Assembly (NCBI GenBank): GCA_036009005.1
Contig: DASYMP010000215.1
Coordinates: 1 to 12,463, forward strand
Direction of reading: 5' to 3'
Length of the DNA stretch: 12,463 nt
From: JACVRW01 sp036009005
Lineage (GTDB): Bacteria > Actinomycetota > Thermoleophilia > Solirubrobacterales > Thermoleophilaceae
The notes beneath the pieces are model-generated. The model saw only the letters and a list, made by a program, of their open reading frames with translations, did not search any database and was not told the origin of the DNA. This document shows positions 1-6,677 of the stretch, in pieces (positions within the stretch are counted from its first letter, which is position 1; every line of letters begins with the position of its first letter). Both the position numbers and the translations under genes were made by a program.

Positions 1-975
1 CTGCTCGCGACGCTTGCCCGCGAGGGCATCGGGGTGATCGTGGTGACCCACCACATCGGCGACGCGCTCCGTTACGCCGAGCGCGTCACGATCCTGCGCG
101 CCGGCCGCGTGGTGGGCGACGCCCGCCAGCCATCCTCCGCGCTGACCGAGGAGGCGGTGATTCGCAGCATGGTGGGGGAGATCGAGCTTCGCGGCGACGC
201 CCGCGCCCGCGCGGACGCGGGCGACGAGGTGCTGCGCGTCACGGACCTCGGCGGCCGCCTCGAGGGCGAGCGGACACTCGCCAACGTGAACCTGACGGTG
301 CGCGCCGGCGAGGTGCTCGGCATCGCGGGGGTGGAGGGCGACGGCCAGCGCGAGCTCGCGGCCGCGCTCACGGGCGCCTGGGAGCCGGAGCACGGAACGG
401 TCGAGCTGAACGGCCGCAGGCTCGGGAGCTACTCACCGGCCGAGCGCGCGCGCATGATCGCCGACGTGCCCGATGACCAGCTGCTCGGCACGGTCGCCGA
501 GATCAGCGTCTGGGAGAACATCGGCCTGACGAAGCTCTGCTGGCACACCGCGCCGACTCCCGCGCAGAACGGCCGGCTGCGCAAGCGCTGCCGCGAGCTC
601 GTCGAGGAGTTCGGCATCCGCACCCCGAGCGTGAGCGCGCCCGTCGCGCAGCTCTCGGGCGGCAACCGCCGCCGCGTGGTCCTCGCGCGCGAGCTCTCGA
701 AGGAGCCCGTGCTCGCGGTGCTCGCCTTCGCGACGAAGGGCCTCGACGTGCGCTCGGTGGAGCAGCTGAAGGAATGGACGCGCCGGCTCGCGCAGGACGG
801 CACGGCCGTGGTCTACATCTCCGCGGACCTCGACGAGGTGCTCGCCGTGAGCGACCGCATCGCGGTGCTCGCGCACGGCGAGATCACCGGCGTGCTCGAC
901 GCCGAGGAGGCCGACGTCCACAAGATCGGCCGGCTGATGCTGGGCGCCGCGGACACCAAGGGGGCCGCAGCCTGA
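1..975 (+). CDS. ABC importer ATPase, BMP/nucleoside type, C-terminal part
   Basis: The frame is open from base 1, so the gene starts upstream of the window; 324 residues are visible. The product is a sugar/nucleoside-type duplicated ATPase that would energise the two permeases encoded next. The visible part begins with the end of the first nucleotide-binding domain, including its H-loop (VTHHIGDAL), followed by a linker and the whole second domain. In the second domain the Walker A-like stretch is GVEGDGQR (residues about 110-117 from the window edge), with Gln where Lys is normal. The signature LSGGN is at 218-222 and the switch region reads SADLDE. A Lys-less second Walker A is usual in the NupO/YufO-like family, so domain one is probably the active site. 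The stop overlaps the next start (TGATG at 973-977), showing an operon. The family is clear; the substrate (nucleoside, purine or similar) is inferred from the family. Confidence 0.92.
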   Translation: MLATLAREGIGVIVVTHHIGDALRYAERVTILRAGRVVGDARQPSSALTEEAVIRSMVGEIELRGDARARADAGDEVLRVTDLGGRLEGERTLANVNLTVRAGEVLGIAGVEGDGQRELAAALTGAWEPEHGTVELNGRRLGSYSPAERARMIADVPDDQLLGTVAEISVWENIGLTKLCWHTAPTPAQNGRLRKRCRELVEEFGIRTPSVSAPVAQLSGGNRRRVVLARELSKEPVLAVLAFATKGLDVRSVEQLKEWTRRLAQDGTAVVYISADLDEVLAVSDRIAVLAHGEITGVLDAEEADVHKIGRLMLGAADTKGAAA

Positions 976-2063
976 TGTCCACCGCCGCCGCCACCGGCGA
1001 CGACGTGAGCGTGCCGCGCCGGCGCCCGGGCCTCCCCGACGCCGTCTGGTCGGCGCTCGGCGTCCTCGCCTCGCTCGTCTTCCTCGCGCCGCTCCTGGCG
1101 CTCGCCGGGCAGCCGATCTGGCACGGCTACGACCTGCTGTTCTCGGCCTCGTTCGGATCGAGCGCCGATCTCAGCTTCCTGTTCCTGGCGAGCACCCCGC
1201 TCGTGCTCGTGGGACTCGGCGTGGCGCTCCCGCTCCGCGCCGGGATGTTCAACCTCGGCGGCGAGGGCCAGCTGCTGGCCGGGGCGGTGATGGCCGTGTG
1301 GGTGGCCACCTCGCTGCCGCAGTTCGACTCCTACTTCCTCAGCTTCGTGATCCCGCTCGCCGCCGCCGCGTTCGCGGGTGCGGTCGTTGGCGGCACAGCG
1401 GGCGTGCTACGGGCCTGGCGGCGCGTGAGCGAGGTCGTGACCACGCTGATGCTCAGCTTCATCATCCTGCTGGTCGCGCAGTACCTCGTCTCCGGACCGC
1501 TTCAGGTGGAGAACGCCGTCTACCCGGCCACCGACATCGTGCCGATCGGCTATCGGCTCGGCGGCGCCGGGCCCGACCAGCTGATCCGCTGGGGCTTCGT
1601 GATCGCGGTGATCATCGCGATCGCCGTCTGGCTCCTCACGCAGTTCACCAAGATGGGCTGGCGCCAGCAGCTGATCGGCCTGAACCCGAAGGTGGCGGCG
1701 CGGCAGGGCATCAGCGTCGGCCGCGAGGGCACGATCGCGCTGGCGATCGGCGGCGCGCTCGCCGGGCTCGGCGGCGCCGCCGAGCTGCTCGGCAACCAGC
1801 TCCGCGTGGGCTACGTCTTCTCGCCGGGCTGGGGCTTCGACGCAATCGTGATCGCGCTCCTCGCGCGCGGCAACGCTCTGGCCGTGATCCCGTTCGCGCT
1901 CTACTTCGGCTTCCTGCGAAACGGCGCGCTGGTGCTCCAGCAGGAGCTCCAGGTCTCGCCCGACCTCGTGCTCGCGATGGGCGGCGCGCCGGTCATCCTC
2001 GTCGCGGCGATCATCGGGTTCCGCTCCTACAAGCGCTTCGTCGCGGAGCCGGCACCGGAGTAG
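975..2063 (+). CDS. ABC importer permease 1, BPD_transp_2 family
   Basis: This 362-residue integral membrane protein belongs to the branched-chain/sugar/nucleoside permease family (BPD_transp_2). The ATG at 975 overlaps the stop of the ATPase gene (TGATG), so translation is probably coupled. A short basic N-terminus (PRRRPG) precedes about nine hydrophobic segments, the first near residues 20-45. The family motif FNLGGEGQLLAGA follows the second segment and GLNPKVAARQGIS lies in the conserved cytoplasmic loop that meets the ATPase. This is the larger of the two paired permeases, as in the B. subtilis NupP/NupQ arrangement. The next permease starts 2 bp after its stop. Transport of nucleosides or other small heterocycles is typical for this architecture; the substrate-binding lipoprotein (BMP family) should lie upstream, outside the window. 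Confidence 0.93.
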   Translation: MSTAAATGDDVSVPRRRPGLPDAVWSALGVLASLVFLAPLLALAGQPIWHGYDLLFSASFGSSADLSFLFLASTPLVLVGLGVALPLRAGMFNLGGEGQLLAGAVMAVWVATSLPQFDSYFLSFVIPLAAAAFAGAVVGGTAGVLRAWRRVSEVVTTLMLSFIILLVAQYLVSGPLQVENAVYPATDIVPIGYRLGGAGPDQLIRWGFVIAVIIAIAVWLLTQFTKMGWRQQLIGLNPKVAARQGISVGREGTIALAIGGALAGLGGAAELLGNQLRVGYVFSPGWGFDAIVIALLARGNALAVIPFALYFGFLRNGALVLQQELQVSPDLVLAMGGAPVILVAAIIGFRSYKRFVAEPAPE

Positions 2064-2065
2064 CC

Positions 2066-2977
2066 ATGGAAACGATCGTCCAGTCCGCCTCCATCGCCGG
2101 TGTCCCGCTCCTGCTCGGGGCGCTCGCCGTGCTCGTCGCGAGCCGGGCGGGCGTGCTGAACCTCGCGGTCGAGGGGCTCATGCTGATCGGCGCGTTCGCG
2201 GCCGCCGGCGTGGCGGCCACGGCGCTCGGCGGCGGGCTCGGCTTCGCCGCCGCCGTGGTGATCGGAGGGATCGCCGGGCTCGGGCTCGGCTGGGTGATGG
2301 TGGTGGCGCGAGCGGACCAGGTGGTCGTGGGCGTGGCCTTCAACATCATGATGCTCGGGCTCACGGGCTACGCGTTCGGGGTGATCACGAGCGACTCACG
2401 CGACGCGCTCAACACAGGCCAGCCCACGCGCGCCGCGCTTCCCGGGCTGTCTGACATCCCCGGGATCGGCCCGCTCTTCGACATGCACTGGATCGCCTAC
2501 CTGGCGTTCGTGCTCGTCCCGATCGTCAGCTGGGTGCTGTTCCGGACCGGCCTAGGCACGCGCCTGCGCGCCTGCGGGGAGTACGCCGAGGGCGCGCGCG
2601 CCGTGGGGATCGACGTGATCCGCGTGCGGCTCTACGCCATGGTCGTGAGCGGGATGCTCTCGGCCGCCGCCGGCGCCTTCCTCGTGCTCGGCGACATCGG
2701 CCTGTTCCGGCGCAACCTCACCGGCGGACGCGGCTACATCGCGTTCGTGATCGTGATCCTCGCGCGCTACCACCCCGTCGGCGCGCTGCTCGCCGCCGCG
2801 GGCTTCGGGCTGGCGCAGGCGCTCACGTTCTACCTTCAGCTCCAGGGGATCGACATCCCCTCGCAGTTCATCCTGGCAACGCCCTACGTGGTCACGTTGC
2901 TGGCGATCATCCTCCTCGGCCGGCGCATCGGACAGCCGCCGGCCGAGGAGGGTCGACCGCTCCGGATCACGGCGTAG
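2066..2977 (+). CDS. ABC importer permease 2, BPD_transp_2 family
   Basis: This 303-residue membrane protein is the second, shorter permease of the importer. It begins 2 bp after the stop of permease 1, so the three transporter genes form one transcript. The protein opens directly with a hydrophobic segment and contains the family motif GVLNLAVEGLMLIGAFA (about residues 28-44). The cytoplasmic loop RACGEYAEGARAVGIDV (about 170-186) resembles the loop that contacts the ATPase. About eight hydrophobic stretches follow each other and the C-terminus is short and charged. It would pair with permease 1 as a heterodimeric channel. The gene ends only 16 bp before the stop of the convergent cupin gene, and no terminator hairpin is visible between them. 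Confidence 0.93.
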   Translation: METIVQSASIAGVPLLLGALAVLVASRAGVLNLAVEGLMLIGAFAAAGVAATALGGGLGFAAAVVIGGIAGLGLGWVMVVARADQVVVGVAFNIMMLGLTGYAFGVITSDSRDALNTGQPTRAALPGLSDIPGIGPLFDMHWIAYLAFVLVPIVSWVLFRTGLGTRLRACGEYAEGARAVGIDVIRVRLYAMVVSGMLSAAAGAFLVLGDIGLFRRNLTGGRGYIAFVIVILARYHPVGALLAAAGFGLAQALTFYLQLQGIDIPSQFILATPYVVTLLAIILLGRRIGQPPAEEGRPLRITA

Positions 2978-2993
2978 AGCGCCGCGTCCGGAA

Positions 2994-3350
2994 CTAGCCG
3001 CCGAGCTTGCCGGTGGCCTCGTAGTCGGTGCTGATCAGAGGCGCCTTGAAGCTGAGGACCTCTGTGTCCTCGAGGGCCTCGACCTGGTGCTCGATGCCGG
3101 ACGGGTTGAACGTGGCCTGGCCGGGGCCGACCTCGTACACGTCGCCGCCGGCGGTCACCTTGAGGCGGCCGCTCAGCACGAACGCGAGCTGCTCCTCGGG
3201 GTGAGAGTGCGGCTGCGCGCCCTTGCCCTTCTCGAAGCGAAGCCGGATGGCCTCGAAGTGCTCGCTGCGCAGGACCGAGCCCTGACCGTCGGAATAGCCG
3301 GCGATCTTGTGCTGGGTCTCGGTCGTGTCGTCGAATGTCACGAGTGGCAT
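2994..3350 (-). CDS. small single-domain cupin protein
   Basis: This 118-residue protein is one beta-barrel cupin domain. Motif 1 is seen as PHSHPEEQLAFVLSG (H48, H50, then E52/E53/Q54) and motif 2 as PSGIEH (H88), so a metal site with three His and a Glu or Gln is plausible. The start is supported by AGGAG five bases before the ATG. It lies 19 bp downstream of the cyclase-family gene on the same strand and is almost certainly co-transcribed with it. Cupins of this size are often isomerases, dioxygenases or sensing proteins; the sequence does not say which. The association with a hydrolase and a hydroxylase fits a catabolic accessory enzyme. Confidence 0.88.
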   Translation of the reverse strand: MPLVTFDDTTETQHKIAGYSDGQGSVLRSEHFEAIRLRFEKGKGAQPHSHPEEQLAFVLSGRLKVTAGGDVYEVGPGQATFNPSGIEHQVEALEDTEVLSFKAPLISTDYEATGKLGG

Positions 3351-3369
3351 TCGTTCTCCTTGTCTGTCG

Positions 3370-4191
3370 TTAGTCGTTGACGAGCGCGACGGCGCGGACG
3401 AAGCCGGCTGAGCCGCGGTAGACCTTGATCGGAAACGCGATCAGCGTGAAGCCGTGGCGCGGGAGCTGGTCGAGGTTGGCCATCTTCTCGATGTGCGCGT
3501 AGGGCATCTCGAGCCCGAGCACGTGGCAGGGCCAGAGGTACTTCGGGTCGCGGCCGTTGTCGAGGTAATCCTTGGCCCACTGGCTGCCCGCGCGGTCGAA
3601 GCTCCATGAGTCGGTGCCCACGGTCTTGACGCCCTGCTCGAGCACCCACTTGAGCGCCTCGCGGCCGATGTGGCCGCCACGGCCGAGGTACTCCTCGGAG
3701 TCCCAGTACTTGTCGTTACCGGTCATCACCAGGAAGATGTCGCCGGGCTTGAGCGTGTAGCCCACTTCCGCGAGCTGCTGCTGCACCTCCTCGGCCGACA
3801 CCTCGTGGCCCTGGGGGATGTCGCGGATGTCGAGCACGAAGCCGTCACCCATGCAGTTCTCGATGGGCCACTCGTCGATCGTGAGCGGCTCGTTCTCGTC
3901 CGGGATCGTGAGCGGCCCGAAGTGGATCTGCGCGTCCATGTGCGTGCCGGCGTGGGTCGTCGCCTCGATCAGGTCGTCGCCGAAGCTGCGGCCCGGGAAG
4001 GGCCAGTCCTCGGGATGCACACCGAGGATCTTCTGGTGCTCGAGCGCTCCGCTCTCGTGGTCGAGGTTCGTGACCTTGACCGGAATCAGCGGACTCGGAT
4101 CGTCCTTCAGCGTGATGGAGAGGTCCACGAGCCTGTAGCCACCGCCACGCGGGTCGGGGCCAGTGCGCGCGGCAGGTTCAGTCGATGCCAT
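3370..4191 (-). CDS. cyclase-family metal-dependent hydrolase (kynurenine formamidase / isatin hydrolase fold)
   Basis: This 273-residue protein belongs to the 'putative cyclase' family (PF04199), whose characterised members hydrolyse N-formylkynurenine, isatin and related amides or lactams. The family motif HxGTxxDxxxH is intact as HAGTHMDAQIHF: H80, D86 and H90 are the probable metal ligands, with H84 in between. Other conserved-looking blocks are VDLSITL near the N-terminus, TGND at 157-160, GRGGHIGREAL (about 170-180) and GTDSWSFD (192-199). The ATG at 4191 has GAGGAG seven bases upstream, and a -10-like TATCAT lies 33 bases upstream. It is the first gene of a two-gene unit with the cupin. 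A ring-opening or amide-hydrolysing step after hydroxylation of a heterocycle would fit the cluster, but this is inference. Confidence 0.88.
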   Translation of the reverse strand: MASTEPAARTGPDPRGGGYRLVDLSITLKDDPSPLIPVKVTNLDHESGALEHQKILGVHPEDWPFPGRSFGDDLIEATTHAGTHMDAQIHFGPLTIPDENEPLTIDEWPIENCMGDGFVLDIRDIPQGHEVSAEEVQQQLAEVGYTLKPGDIFLVMTGNDKYWDSEEYLGRGGHIGREALKWVLEQGVKTVGTDSWSFDRAGSQWAKDYLDNGRDPKYLWPCHVLGLEMPYAHIEKMANLDQLPRHGFTLIAFPIKVYRGSAGFVRAVALVND

Positions 4192-4224
4192 TCAAGCGCT
4201 CCTCAAAGGGGTCGGATTGGCGTC

Positions 4225-4239
4225 ATGATACTTGATCCA
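4225..4239 (-). promoter_or_regulatory. promoter of cyclase-cupin operon with TGGATCAAG element (site 1)
   Basis: On the minus strand the sequence reads TGGATCAAGTATCAT. The -10-like hexamer TATCAT is at 4230-4225 and its first two bases are also the last two of the 11-bp word TGGATCAAGTA. A start near 4218 would give a leader of about 27 bases carrying the GAGGAG ribosome site at 4204-4199. No convincing -35 is seen at 17 bp. The same 11-mer occurs at two other promoters in the window, so I read it as an operator or activator site shared by a regulon. Confidence 0.65.
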
Positions 4240-4284
4240 CACCGCGACCGCAGCCCCGCATCGAGGGGTCGGAGGGTCACCCGA

Positions 4285-4337
4285 GGGCTCCGAGGTCACT
4301 TGACCGTGTTATGCACGGTCAGATTGCCCCGGACCCC
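4285..4337. repeat. structured 53-bp intergenic repeat, copy 1
   Basis: A 53-bp element has near-inverted outer arms, GGGCTCCG (4285-4292) and CGGACCCC (4330-4337), with one mismatch. Inside is a perfect 8-bp hairpin, TGACCGTG / CACGGTCA (4301-4308 and 4314-4321), closed by TTATG. AGGTCACT follows the left arm. Copy 2, of exactly the same length, starts 76 bp further on. Twenty bp upstream, at about 4265-4280, GGGGTCGGAGGGTCAC looks like a decayed third left arm. Confidence 0.75.
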
Positions 4338-4360
4338 CGCGGCGCGTAACCAGGAGCGAA

Positions 4361-4413
4361 GGGGTCCGAGGTCACTAACTCCCGCTATGCGGGAGCCAAC
4401 GACCCCGGACCCC
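4361..4413. repeat. structured 53-bp intergenic repeat, copy 2
   Basis: The second 53-bp element has perfect outer arms, GGGGTCCG (4361-4368) and CGGACCCC (4406-4413), and the same AGGTCACT after the left arm. The inner hairpin is CTCCCGC / GCGGGAG (4379-4385 and 4389-4395) with loop TAT. It is centred at the same position as in copy 1 but the arm sequence differs and pairing is kept. It lies 32 bp downstream of the coxG-like stop codon on the minus strand. A role as terminator is possible, but there is no T-tract on either side. Confidence 0.75.
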
Positions 4414-4445
4414 CCTCGCCGACGTCGTTTGTCGGGCCGGGTCGG

Positions 4446-5240
4446 CTAGCGCCGCAGGCGGCGCAGCAGCAGCAGCGCGACCAGGCCGGCCACGATCGCC
4501 GCGCCGTAGCGAGCGGAGCGAGTGCCGGAGACGATCGCGCCCATGTCGAGCGCGTCCGGGACCTCGTCCGCCGGAGGCGCCGAACGGCCGCCTGTCGCCC
4601 GGCCGGCGCCGGCCGTCGAGCCCGCTCCGCCGCCCTCGGCCTCGGCGCCGCCCGCCGTCGAGCCCGCCGTGCCGCCCTCAGCCTCGCCGCCGCCGGCACT
4701 GAGCCCGCCGCCGCCAAGCCCGCCACCCTCACCGCCGCCGTTGCCGTTCCCGTCCGCCGCACCCGAGCCCGTACCCGCGCCCGCCCCGCCGGCCTCCGCC
4801 AGCAGCGATGCCTCGAAGCGGCGCGCGAAGTCGTCGAGCATCGCGCCGGCCACGTCCTGCATGATTCCGCGGCCGAACTGGGCCTGGCGGCCGGTGATGC
4901 GCAGGTCGGTCTCGGCGACCACGCGCGTGCGGCCGTCGAGGTCCACGAGCCGATTGACGATCGTCGCGGCGGCGCGGCCCTGGCCGCGGGCCTCGCGCGC
5001 CTCCACCTCGATCGCTGCCGAGTGCGACTCCTCGTCGACGTCGCCGAGCCGGGCGGTGCCGCGGTAGCTGACCGTCATCGGGCCGAGCTTGACCTTCATG
5101 GAGCCGCTGTAGACTCCCTCCTCGCTCGAGGGCTCTATCTCGGCGCCGGGGAGGAAGCGCGCGACCCGCTCGATGTCGAGCAGGGCCGGCCACACCTCCT
5201 CGACCGGTACGGCTACTTCGAACTCGTTTGTCAGCTGCAT
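4446..5240 (-). CDS. CoxG-like SRPBCC protein with Gly-rich linker and C-terminal membrane anchor
   Basis: I take the ATG at 5240 rather than the longer open frame, because AGGGAG lies six bases before it and the SRPBCC fold begins at MQLTNEFEVAVPVEEVW. The product is 264 residues. Residues 1 to about 148 form a CoxG-type helix-grip domain (FLPGAEIE, then YRGTARL, ending RRFEASLL). A Gly/Ala/Ser/Glu-rich low-complexity linker of roughly 75 residues follows, with a duplicated 14-residue unit. The protein ends in a hydrophobic segment, YGAAIVAGLVALLLL, and the basic tail RRLRR, so the soluble domain is tethered to the inner face of the membrane. In Oligotropha carboxidovorans CoxG helps bind the Mo hydroxylase to the membrane; the same role is likely here. 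It is divergent from the hydroxylase genes. A weak hairpin (about 4419-4435) follows the stop. Confidence 0.87.
   Translation of the reverse strand: MQLTNEFEVAVPVEEVWPALLDIERVARFLPGAEIEPSSEEGVYSGSMKVKLGPMTVSYRGTARLGDVDEESHSAAIEVEAREARGQGRAAATIVNRLVDLDGRTRVVAETDLRITGRQAQFGRGIMQDVAGAMLDDFARRFEASLLAEAGGAGAGTGSGAADGNGNGGGEGGGLGGGGLSAGGGEAEGGTAGSTAGGAEAEGGGAGSTAGAGRATGGRSAPPADEVPDALDMGAIVSGTRSARYGAAIVAGLVALLLLRRLRR
4612..4695 (-). repeat. 42-bp imperfect tandem duplication inside the CoxG-like linker
   Basis: Two adjacent 42-bp units, beginning at about 4612 and 4654 (each starting GCCGTCGAG on the plus strand), encode a 14-residue unit twice: EAEGGTAGSTAGGA and EAEGGGAGSTAGAG. The period is a multiple of three, so the frame is kept. 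The repeat lies wholly in the flexible linker and probably arose by slippage in GC-rich DNA. Confidence 0.7.
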
Positions 5241-5291
5241 TGCTGGCTCCCTGGTCGCTCCGGAATGCTCGGGGCCTCGCGGCCTCACACA

Positions 5292-5309
5292 TGTATACTT
5301 GATCCATGT
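5292..5309. promoter_or_regulatory. divergent promoter region between coxG-like gene and Mo hydroxylase operon, with TGGATCAAG element (site 2)
   Basis: The minus strand reads TGGATCAAGTATACAT, with the shared 11-mer at 5306-5296 and a -10-like TATACA at 5297-5292 pointing to the CoxG-like gene. On the plus strand TATACT at 5294-5299 is a good -10 for the hydroxylase operon, with a predicted start at or near A5306. The element therefore overlaps both -10 boxes. It sits in a 21-bp imperfect palindrome (ACATG at 5289-5293, CATGT at 5305-5309). One bound regulator could control both directions. Confidence 0.65.
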
Positions 5310-5347
5310 CCGAATCGCGCACAGCCGGACCCGCTTCTCCCCTGTGA
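5306..5347 (+). CDS. possible 13-codon leaderless leader ORF overlapping the medium-subunit start
   Basis: An ATG stands exactly six bases after the -10 box TATACT, the spacing expected of leaderless transcripts. It opens a 13-residue frame, MSESRTAGPASPL, ending in TGA at 5345-5347. That stop overlaps the GTG start of the medium subunit (GTGA). The medium subunit has no visible Shine-Dalgarno sequence, so translation could be coupled through this short frame. It may equally be chance; the frame is short and there is no comparative evidence. Confidence 0.3.
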   Translation: MSESRTAGPASPL

Positions 5348-6195
5348 AGCCGCCCGCCTTCGAGTACGCGCGGCCGGAGTCCGTGTCCGAGGCCCTGGCG
5401 CTGCTGGCGAGCGAGGGCGACCGCGCGAAGGTGCTCGCCGGAGGCCAGAGCCTCGTCGCGCTGATGAACCTGCGCCTGGCCGCACCCGAGCTCGTGGTGG
5501 ACATCGGCCGGCTCGACGAGCTCCGCTACGTGAAGCGGAATGGCTCGCTCAGGATCGGCGCGCTCACGACGCAGCGCACCGTGGAGTACGACGATTCGAT
5601 CGCGGCCAGCTGCCCGCTGCTCGCCGAGGCCGTCACGCAGATCGCGCACGCCGCGATCCGCAACCGCGGCACCATCGGCGGCTCCATCGCCCACGCGGAT
5701 CCGGCCGCCGAGCTTCCGCTCGTCATGCTCGCGCTCGGCGGCGAGGCGACGGTGGCATCGGCAGGCGGGACGCGTCAGGTCGCCGCGGACGACTTCTTCC
5801 AGGGCTTCCTCGTCACGGCGATCGAGCCGCACGAGCTGCTCACCGAGGTCTCGCTGCCGCTGGCGGGCGCCGACGAGGGCTTCGCGTTCGAGGAGTTCGC
5901 GCGCCGCCCGGGCGACTTCGGCCTCGTGACGGTGGCCTGCCGCGTCACGCGCGAGGGCGACGGCGTGGGCTCCGCACGCGTCGTGCTCGGCGGCATGGGC
6001 CCCGCGCCCGTGCTGCTCGAGGGGCTCGACGCGCTCGGCGGCGCCTCCGCCGGCGAGGCCGCGGAGGCCGCCGGCGCGTCCGCAGGCGCGCTCGAGGCGG
6101 CCGCCGACATCCACGCCTCCACGGCCTATCGCAGCCACCTCGCGCGCGAGCTCACGAAGCGCGCCGTCCGGCGCGCGGCCGGAGGAGGCGCATAG
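5344..6195 (+). CDS. Mo hydroxylase medium subunit, FAD-binding (CoxM-like)
   Basis: This 283-residue protein belongs to the FAD-binding medium subunit family of the xanthine oxidase group. The GTG start is chosen because homologous proteins begin at the (K)PPAFEYARPESVSEAL stretch. The two FAD contact motifs are present: AGGQSL (32-37) and TIGGS (110-114, followed by IAHADPAAELP). The C-terminal part is the CO_deh_flav_C-like domain, ending LARELTKRAVRRA. It passes electrons from the iron-sulfur subunit to FAD and on to an acceptor. The small-subunit ATG follows 2 bp after the stop. No Shine-Dalgarno is seen before the GTG, unlike the next gene. Confidence 0.92.
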   Translation: MKPPAFEYARPESVSEALALLASEGDRAKVLAGGQSLVALMNLRLAAPELVVDIGRLDELRYVKRNGSLRIGALTTQRTVEYDDSIAASCPLLAEAVTQIAHAAIRNRGTIGGSIAHADPAAELPLVMLALGGEATVASAGGTRQVAADDFFQGFLVTAIEPHELLTEVSLPLAGADEGFAFEEFARRPGDFGLVTVACRVTREGDGVGSARVVLGGMGPAPVLLEGLDALGGASAGEAAEAAGASAGALEAAADIHASTAYRSHLARELTKRAVRRAAGGGA

Positions 6196-6197
6196 CC

Positions 6198-6677
6198 ATG
6201 GCACACACCCAGCGCACGCTCAAGGTGAACGGCACGGAGCGCACCGTCGAGGTCGAGGACCGCAAGCTCCTGCTCGACGTGCTTCGCGAGGAGCTCGGGC
6301 TCACGGGGGCGCACGCCGGCTGCGAGCACGGCGTCTGCGGCGCCTGCACGGTGCTGGTGGACGGCCTGCCCGTGCGCTCCTGCCTCATGTTCGCCGGCCA
6401 GGCCGAGGGCCACGAGATCGAGACCGTCGAGTCGATGGCCGACGGCCGGGAGCTCCACCCGCTCCAGGAGAGCTTCGTCGAGAACCTCGGCCTTCAGTGC
6501 GGCTTCTGCACTCCCGGAATGCTGCTCACGGCGAAGGAGTTCCTCGAACGCAACCCGGAGCCCACCCGCGAGGAGGCCCGCGAGGCCATCTCGGGCAACC
6601 TCTGCCGCTGCACGGGCTACACCGGCATCGTCGACTCCGTCATGGCCGCGGCCGAGCGCATGCGGAGCGGCTCGTGA
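6198..6677 (+). CDS. Mo hydroxylase small subunit, 2x[2Fe-2S] (CoxS-like)
   Basis: This 159-residue protein is the electron-transfer subunit of the complex. The N-terminal plant-type ferredoxin domain holds one cluster with C42, C47, C50 and C62 (CEHGVCGAC then C). The C-terminal helical domain holds the second with C101, C104, C136 and C138 (QCGFC and LCRCTGY). All eight ligands are present and Q100, near the molybdopterin cofactor in the family, is conserved. Its length is usual. GGAGGAGG lies nine bases before the ATG. Its stop overlaps the GTG of the large subunit (GTGA at 6674-6677), which should help equal synthesis. Confidence 0.95.
   Translation: MAHTQRTLKVNGTERTVEVEDRKLLLDVLREELGLTGAHAGCEHGVCGACTVLVDGLPVRSCLMFAGQAEGHEIETVESMADGRELHPLQESFVENLGLQCGFCTPGMLLTAKEFLERNPEPTREEAREAISGNLCRCTGYTGIVDSVMAAAERMRSGS

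Noticed and set aside
2978..2993. Terminator between permease 2 and the convergent cupin gene
   Set aside because: The gap is only 16 bp and I see no hairpin in it or across the flanking stops that I could defend.
4201..4413. CRISPR-like array
   Set aside because: There are only two full repeats, and the changing part is an internal self-complementary hairpin, not a spacer between identical repeats.
5241..5504. Longer coxG-like protein starting near 5504
   Set aside because: The extra 88 residues are not SRPBCC-like and would run across the divergent promoter; the ATG at 5240 has a good ribosome site and starts the fold correctly.
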